Source of the DNA: Armatimonadota bacterium
GTDB lineage: Bacteria; Sysuimicrobiota; Sysuimicrobiia; Sysuimicrobiales; JACQTN01
NCBI GenBank assembly: GCA_016210785.1
Contig: JACQTN010000453.1
Location: 1 to 5,926 of the forward strand
DNA length: 5,926 nt
Reading direction: 5' to 3'
Shown here: piece by piece, positions 1 through 3,319 of the stretch
Numbering within the stretch: position 1 is the stretch's first letter
How the letters are laid out: each line of letters starts with the position of its first letter
Program-made: the position numbers and the translations under genes
The notes under the pieces: model-generated
The model's database searches: none
The model's input: only the letters and a program-made list of their open reading frames with translations
Told to the model about the DNA's origin: nothing

Positions 1-11
1 GTTCCACTCCG

Positions 12-78
12 TGCAGGGTGTTCTGTTCTACCGCGCGGCACGTTCAACGTCTATGCAAGGTGCACCACTCTACCGCGC
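12..78. repeat. Composite direct repeat, two copies 42 bp apart
   Basis: The element TGCARGGTG, six bases, then TCTACCGCGC occurs at 12-36 (TGCAGGGTG, TCTACCGCGC) and again at 54-78 (TGCAAGGTG, TCTACCGCGC). Both blocks recur with the same internal spacing and an offset of exactly 42 bp, close to four turns of B-DNA. The bases between and after the blocks match much less well, so this looks like conserved contact blocks more than a recent duplication. It lies about 110-175 bp upstream of the candidate promoter. A pair of regulator sites on one DNA face is the natural reading, but this is inference. Further copies could lie to the left of the window. Confidence 0.55.
40..50. promoter_or_regulatory. 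11-bp palindrome, possible operator half-sites
   Basis: ACGTT-C-AACGT is a perfect inverted repeat with a one-base centre. It sits between the two copies of the 42-bp-spaced repeat. It could be the dimer site of a transcription factor. A palindrome this short can occur by chance, so only its placement makes it notable. Confidence 0.3.
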
Positions 79-81
79 TCG

Positions 82-114
82 CCGACTCACGGCGCACCGA
101 CTTCGCGGCGCACC
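82..114. repeat. Imperfect tandem repeat CCGACT...CGGCGCACC
   Basis: CCGACTCACGGCGCACC (82-98) is followed, sharing two bases, by CCGACTTCGCGGCGCACC (97-114). The copies differ by one inserted base and one or two substitutions. A related octamer, GGTGCACC, which is itself palindromic, lies at 59-66, so GGYGCACC occurs three times within 56 bp. Either a cluster of regulator sites or simple local duplication would explain it. Confidence 0.35.
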
Positions 115-152
115 CGCAACGGTGCGGGGTCCCGGAACACGGATGATGCTCG

Positions 153-166
153 GGCTCGGCCGAGCC
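153..166. promoter_or_regulatory. 14-bp perfect palindrome upstream of promoter
   Basis: GGCTCGGCCGAGCC reads identically on both strands. It lies about 20 bp upstream of the candidate -35 element, a common position for an activator site. As RNA it would form a five-pair stem with a GGCC loop, but no T-run follows, so it is unlikely to be an intrinsic terminator for a gene upstream of the window. Confidence 0.35.
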
Positions 167-187
167 GGCCCTGCGCATGAATGAAGC

Positions 188-217
188 ATGACTTTTACAA
201 AACGCGCTTCTTAGAGT
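188..217 (+). promoter_or_regulatory. Candidate sigma70-like promoter for the operon
   Basis: ATGACT (188-193, four of six matches to TTGACA) and TAGAGT (212-217, four of six to TATAAT) are separated by 18 bp. They lie in the only clearly AT-richer pocket of the leader (about 180-220). Transcription would start near 224 and leave a 5' leader of about 45 nt before the first ATG. An alternative -35, TTTACA at 194-199, is closer to consensus but leaves only 12 bp before this -10. Both hexamers are weak, which would fit activator dependence. The rest of the 269-bp leader shows no convincing gene; its open frames end near 180 and read as low-complexity Arg/Ala/Pro sequence. Confidence 0.3.
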
Positions 218-253
218 AGGACCTGAACCGGCAAACTCGCTACAGCGGAGACC

Positions 254-260
254 AGGAGGT
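254..260 (+). promoter_or_regulatory. Strong Shine-Dalgarno for the LVIVD gene
   Basis: AGGAGGT lies nine bases before the ATG at 270 and is a near-perfect anti-16S match. It fixes the start of the first gene. The GTG at 263 is in another frame. This is the strongest ribosome site in the window, so the first gene may be the most heavily translated of the cluster. Confidence 0.75.
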
Positions 261-269
261 CTGTGACGC

Positions 270-1487
270 ATGGGAGCACCGGACCCTGATCTGAGCACGC
301 CCCAGGCCCAGGCCTGGAACACCCGCCTGGTGGGGCACAGCGACCTGGGTGGATGGACCTCCGCCAGCCAGGTGGTGGTGGACGGACGGTACGCCTACGT
401 GGCTGCGGTCGGCGAGGATGACGACCACGTCGAGGGCGTCACCATCCTGGACGTCTCCGATCCGCGCAAGCCCGAGGTGCTGAGCCAGATCAGGACGCCT
501 CCCAACACCCACTCCCACAAGGTGCAGATCGTCGGCGACCTCCTCTTCGTCAACAGCCAGCGCGTGGAAGGCTACCGGGGCAGCGACTTCACACCGGGGC
601 TGCGGATCTACGACGTGAAGGACCGGCGCAACCCGAAGTACCTCACGATGCTGGTGACGGGTGGGATCGGCGTGCACCGCTTCCGCATCGAGCCCGACAC
701 GATGCTGGGGCTGCTGCCCACGGGCGACGAGGAGTACCACGGCCGGCCCATGTGGCTGGTGGACTTCCGCGATCCGCTGCGGCCGCAGATCATCTCCAAG
801 TGGGGGATCCCCGGCTCCCACAAGGCCGCCGGCGAGGTCTCCACGGAGAAGCCCGGGGAAGTCTTCATTGCCCACGGGCCGCCCATCCGCATCAACAACC
901 GGATCTACCTGGGGTACTGGGACGCAGGAATGATCATCCTGGACGCCACGGACCTCCGCCGCCTCAAGATGATCAGCCGGCTGGACTGGAGCCCGCCCTA
1001 CTTCGGGCACACCCACACGGTGGTGCCGGTGCCGCGCCACGGCATCGCCGTGGTCACCGACGAGGGGTACTTCGAGGGGCACGAGGGCGCCCGGCTGGAT
1101 GGCGTGCGCAACTCGGAGCGCTCCCAGTTCGTGTGGGTGGTGGACATCCGCCAGGAGACCAACCCGATCCCCATCGCCACCTACATCCCCCAGCCGGCGG
1201 CGATGTTCGCGAAGCAGCCCGCGGTTTTCGGCGCTCACAACATGAACGAAGTGATCGAAGACGACGACCTGGCCTTCGTGGTCTGGTTCTGCGCCGGGCT
1301 CCAGGTCGTCAGCCTTCGCGACCCGCACCATCCCCGGCAGGTCGGGTACTACATCCCGGCCCGCACCTTCGGCCGCCCGGCGGTGATGAGCAACGACATC
1401 TTCGTCGACCGCCGCACGGGCCTCGTCTACTTCACCGACCGGTGGGGAGGCGGCCTCGACATCGTCGAGTTCGCGGGAGAGCGTTAG
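270..1487 (+). CDS. LVIVD-repeat beta-propeller protein
   Basis: This 405-residue protein contains seven LVIVD-type strand motifs of the form G-hydrophobic-D-x-x-D-P-x-x-P. Examples start at residues 56 (GVTILDVSDP), 110 (GLRIYDVKD), 160 (PMWLVDFRDP), 220 (GMIILDATD), 287 (FVWVVDIR), 343 (GLQVVSLRDP) and 395 (GLDIVEF). Seven motifs suggest a seven-bladed propeller. There is no signal peptide or membrane segment, so it is probably cytoplasmic, whereas many LVIVD proteins are exported. Histidines sit in inter-blade segments: H81 and H83 (NTHSHK), H136 (GVHRF), H184, H202, H247 and H249 (GHTHT), H323 (GAHNMN). From memory, several of these positions are shared by relatives, so a metal or ligand site is conceivable but unproven. 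The start is set by AGGAGGT. It is the first gene of the apparent operon, 12 bp before the permease pair. The biochemical role of the family is unknown to me; a binding, scaffolding or enzymatic role in the pathway are all possible. Confidence 0.88.
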   Translation: MGAPDPDLSTPQAQAWNTRLVGHSDLGGWTSASQVVVDGRYAYVAAVGEDDDHVEGVTILDVSDPRKPEVLSQIRTPPNTHSHKVQIVGDLLFVNSQRVEGYRGSDFTPGLRIYDVKDRRNPKYLTMLVTGGIGVHRFRIEPDTMLGLLPTGDEEYHGRPMWLVDFRDPLRPQIISKWGIPGSHKAAGEVSTEKPGEVFIAHGPPIRINNRIYLGYWDAGMIILDATDLRRLKMISRLDWSPPYFGHTHTVVPVPRHGIAVVTDEGYFEGHEGARLDGVRNSERSQFVWVVDIRQETNPIPIATYIPQPAAMFAKQPAVFGAHNMNEVIEDDDLAFVVWFCAGLQVVSLRDPHHPRQVGYYIPARTFGRPAVMSNDIFVDRRTGLVYFTDRWGGGLDIVEFAGER

Positions 1488-1499
1488 ACAAATCCGGCC

Positions 1500-2429
1500 A
1501 TGGACGTGACCGCGCTCCGGACCTCCACCGCCCCGCGGTCACGCGCCCGGCGCTGGCTGGCCGAGTGGCCGGTGCTGGCGCTGAATCTCCCCTCTGCGCT
1601 GGTGCTGGCGGTGCTGGTTCTCCTTCCCGCGGCGGCCGCCGTGGTCTTCAGCCTGCACACCATCCGGATCGGCGAAGGCATCATCCTCCGCTTCGTGGGG
1701 CTCCAGCAGTTTCTGGCCATGCCCGCCATCCCGGAGGTGTGGATCGCCCTCAAGAACACCGCCTACTTCGGGCTGCTCTCCGTGGCCCTGACCGTCCTCA
1801 TCGGGACCGCGATCGCCCTGATCATCGACAGCGACTTTCCCGGACACAAGGTCCTGCTGGCCCTGGTCATCGTGCCCTGGGCCACGCCCAACATCATCAA
1901 CGCCCTGATGTGGTCGTGGATCTACGATGCCGCCTACGGCTCCCTCAACGGCGTCCTCTACTCCCTGGGGCTGATCTCCGAGTACCAGGCCTGGCTCAGC
2001 ACGCCGGCGTCGGCCATGCACGCCGTGGTCTTCGCCTACGTGTGGAAACTGGTGCCCTTCGTGGTGATCACCATCTACGCGGCCCTGCAGGCGGTCCCCA
2101 CGGAGATCTACGAGGCGGCGGCGACCGACGGCGCCACGGGCCGGCACGTCCTGCGGTCCATCACCCTGCCGCTCATCTCGCCCGCCGTGATGGTCAGCGT
2201 CGTCTTCTGCACCATCTGGTCGCTGCGCGTCTTCGACCTGATCTACGTGCTCACCCGGGGCGGCCCCGGCCGGGCCACCTTCATCCTGAACTGGTACGCC
2301 TTCGCGCAGGCCTTCGAGTTCGGCACCATGGGCCGGGCCTCCGCGCTGGGCACGCTGCTGGGTGTGATCACGTTCATCCTGACGTACGCGTACGTCCGGG
2401 TCTTGCGCGTGGACCGGGGACTGGCATGA
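1500..2429 (+). CDS. ABC transporter permease, CUT1 / MalF-type
   Basis: This 309-residue inner-membrane protein is one half of the channel of a binding-protein-dependent importer. About six membrane segments are visible (near residues 27-51, 87-109, 116-141, 174-197, 226-250 and 283-303) after a basic cytoplasmic N-terminus. The EAA loop that docks on the ATPase is intact: EAAATDGATG at 205-214 with ITLP at 221-224. The C-terminal part has LTRGGPGRAT at 251-260, the MalF/UgpA-type signature (usually LTGGGP). It lacks the large periplasmic insert of E. coli MalF, as is usual for roughly 300-residue CUT1 permeases. The family imports sugars, polyols and glycerol-phosphate-like solutes; the substrate cannot be read from sequence. 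The first possible start is the ATG 12 bp after the previous stop. No good Shine-Dalgarno precedes it, so translation probably depends on coupling. It overlaps its partner permease by 4 bp. Confidence 0.92.
   Translation: MDVTALRTSTAPRSRARRWLAEWPVLALNLPSALVLAVLVLLPAAAAVVFSLHTIRIGEGIILRFVGLQQFLAMPAIPEVWIALKNTAYFGLLSVALTVLIGTAIALIIDSDFPGHKVLLALVIVPWATPNIINALMWSWIYDAAYGSLNGVLYSLGLISEYQAWLSTPASAMHAVVFAYVWKLVPFVVITIYAALQAVPTEIYEAAATDGATGRHVLRSITLPLISPAVMVSVVFCTIWSLRVFDLIYVLTRGGPGRATFILNWYAFAQAFEFGTMGRASALGTLLGVITFILTYAYVRVLRVDRGLA
2381..2396. repeat. 16-bp perfect palindrome inside MalF-type gene
   Basis: GACGTACGCGTACGTC is self-complementary over all 16 bases. It encodes part of the last membrane segment (residues TYAYV) and ends 29 bp before the ATG of the next gene. 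It could be a DNA-binding site or an RNA hairpin near the coupled start, or a chance product of GC-rich codons for Thr-Tyr-Ala-Tyr-Val. Confidence 0.4.
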
Positions 2430-3286
2430 GGAAGAAGTGGCCCGCCATGCTCCTGGGTCTGGTGGCGGCGGCCTACCTGCTGGCGCCGCCGGTGTGGATG
2501 CTGATCTCCAGCGTGAGCCTGGAGCAGGAACTGCTCAACCGGCCGCCCCACTGGATCCCCAGGGAACCGACGCTGGTCAACTACCTCACCCTCCTGCACA
2601 TCGGCTCGGGGCGCCAGGTGGAGATCATGACCGGCGTCCGGCACTTCACCGGCGGCCTGCGCAACAGCGTGCTCCTGTCGGTGGGGGTCGTGGCGGTCTC
2701 GCTGGCCATCGGGTCCTTCACCGCCTACTCCGTGGCGCGCTTCTTGCCGGAGGCCCAGCGTCGGCGGGTGCTGCTCACCCTGCTCGGCATTCGCATGATC
2801 CCCCTCATCACCGTCCTGCTGCCCCTCTACGTCATGACCAAGGCGGTGGGGCTCCTGGACAGCCTGACGGGCCTGGGGATCGTGCACATAGGGCTGGCCC
2901 TGCCCTACGTGATCTGGATGCTGGAGGCTTTCTTCCAGAGCCTGCCGCGGGACCTGGAGGACGCCGCGATGGTGGACGGATGCTCGCGGGTGACCGCGTT
3001 CACCCGCATCGTCCTGCCCCTCATGGGGCCGGGCCTGTTCGCCACCGGCGCCTTCATCTTCATCACGGTCTGGGGCGACTTTCTGGTGGCGGTGGTGCTG
3101 ACGACGTCGCCGCAGAACTATCCGCTCACGGTGGTCTCGTCCATGTTCGCGGGGATGTTCCAGGACACCGCGTGGGGCCTGCTGAGCGCCGCGGGTGTGT
3201 ACGCGGTGGCGGTGCCCCTGGCGCTGGCATTCATCTTCCAGCGCTACGTCATCGGAGGGCTCACGGCGGGCGCGCTGAAAGGATAG
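2426..3286 (+). CDS. ABC transporter permease, CUT1 / MalG-type
   Basis: This 286-residue inner-membrane protein is the second channel subunit and pairs with the preceding permease. About six membrane segments are visible (near 7-30, 79-104, 115-138, 148-170, 201-227 and 252-275). The EAA loop is EDAAMVDGCSR at 178-188 with IVLPL at 195-199, in the typical place between segments 4 and 5. The short extracytoplasmic stretch after segment 1 contains PTLVNYLTLL, the usual PTLxNY pattern of MalG/UgpE-type permeases. Length is normal for the family. The reading frame is open far upstream, but that is a GC artefact: the ATG at 2426 overlaps the TGA of the upstream gene (ATGA), with GGGGA at 2416-2420 as a possible ribosome site, and the protein from there is complete. 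No solute-binding protein or ATPase gene lies next to the pair, so they must be outside the window or shared (an MsmX/UgpC-type ATPase could serve). Confidence 0.92.
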   Translation: MRKKWPAMLLGLVAAAYLLAPPVWMLISSVSLEQELLNRPPHWIPREPTLVNYLTLLHIGSGRQVEIMTGVRHFTGGLRNSVLLSVGVVAVSLAIGSFTAYSVARFLPEAQRRRVLLTLLGIRMIPLITVLLPLYVMTKAVGLLDSLTGLGIVHIGLALPYVIWMLEAFFQSLPRDLEDAAMVDGCSRVTAFTRIVLPLMGPGLFATGAFIFITVWGDFLVAVVLTTSPQNYPLTVVSSMFAGMFQDTAWGLLSAAGVYAVAVPLALAFIFQRYVIGGLTAGALKG

Positions 3287-3307
3287 CAGGGAAAGCGCTG
3301 ACACGGT

Positions 3308-3312
3308 GGAGG
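3308..3312 (+). promoter_or_regulatory. Shine-Dalgarno for the Mo-hydroxylase gene
   Basis: GGAGG lies seven bases before the ATG at 3320 and decides that start. The 33-bp gap after the permease stop holds no hairpin with a T-run and no clear promoter, which supports read-through transcription from the permease genes. Confidence 0.7.
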
Positions 3313-3319
3313 CACCCCC

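Noticed and set aside
1..184. Open plus-strand frames at the left edge as the tail of an upstream gene
   Set aside because: Frames 1 and 2 run open to TGA near 180, but the translations are short, Arg/Ala/Pro-rich and without recognisable motifs. The apparent protein repeat in frame 2 follows from the 42-bp DNA repeat. A gene end cannot be wholly excluded without the upstream sequence.
44..322. Minus-strand 92-codon open frame across the leader and first gene start
   Set aside because: It overlaps the candidate promoter, the ribosome site and the start of a well-supported gene, and has no motif or convincing ribosome site.
1037..1053. Inverted repeat CCACGGC-ATC-GCCGTGG
   Set aside because: It lies inside the LVIVD gene in ordinary codons, is followed by no T-run, and arms of seven GC-rich bases are expected by chance in such DNA.
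240..1331. Minus-strand open frame of 363 codons opposite the LVIVD gene
   Set aside because: Low-complexity Val/His/Asp/Arg composition and no motif; it is a mirror of the real plus-strand gene, which has a strong ribosome site and seven family motifs.
752..2425. Upstream extension of the MalG-type reading frame to an ATG at 752
   Set aside because: Only the part from 2426 encodes a permease; the upstream stretch is Arg/Pro/Gly/His-rich out-of-frame translation of the LVIVD and MalF-type genes.
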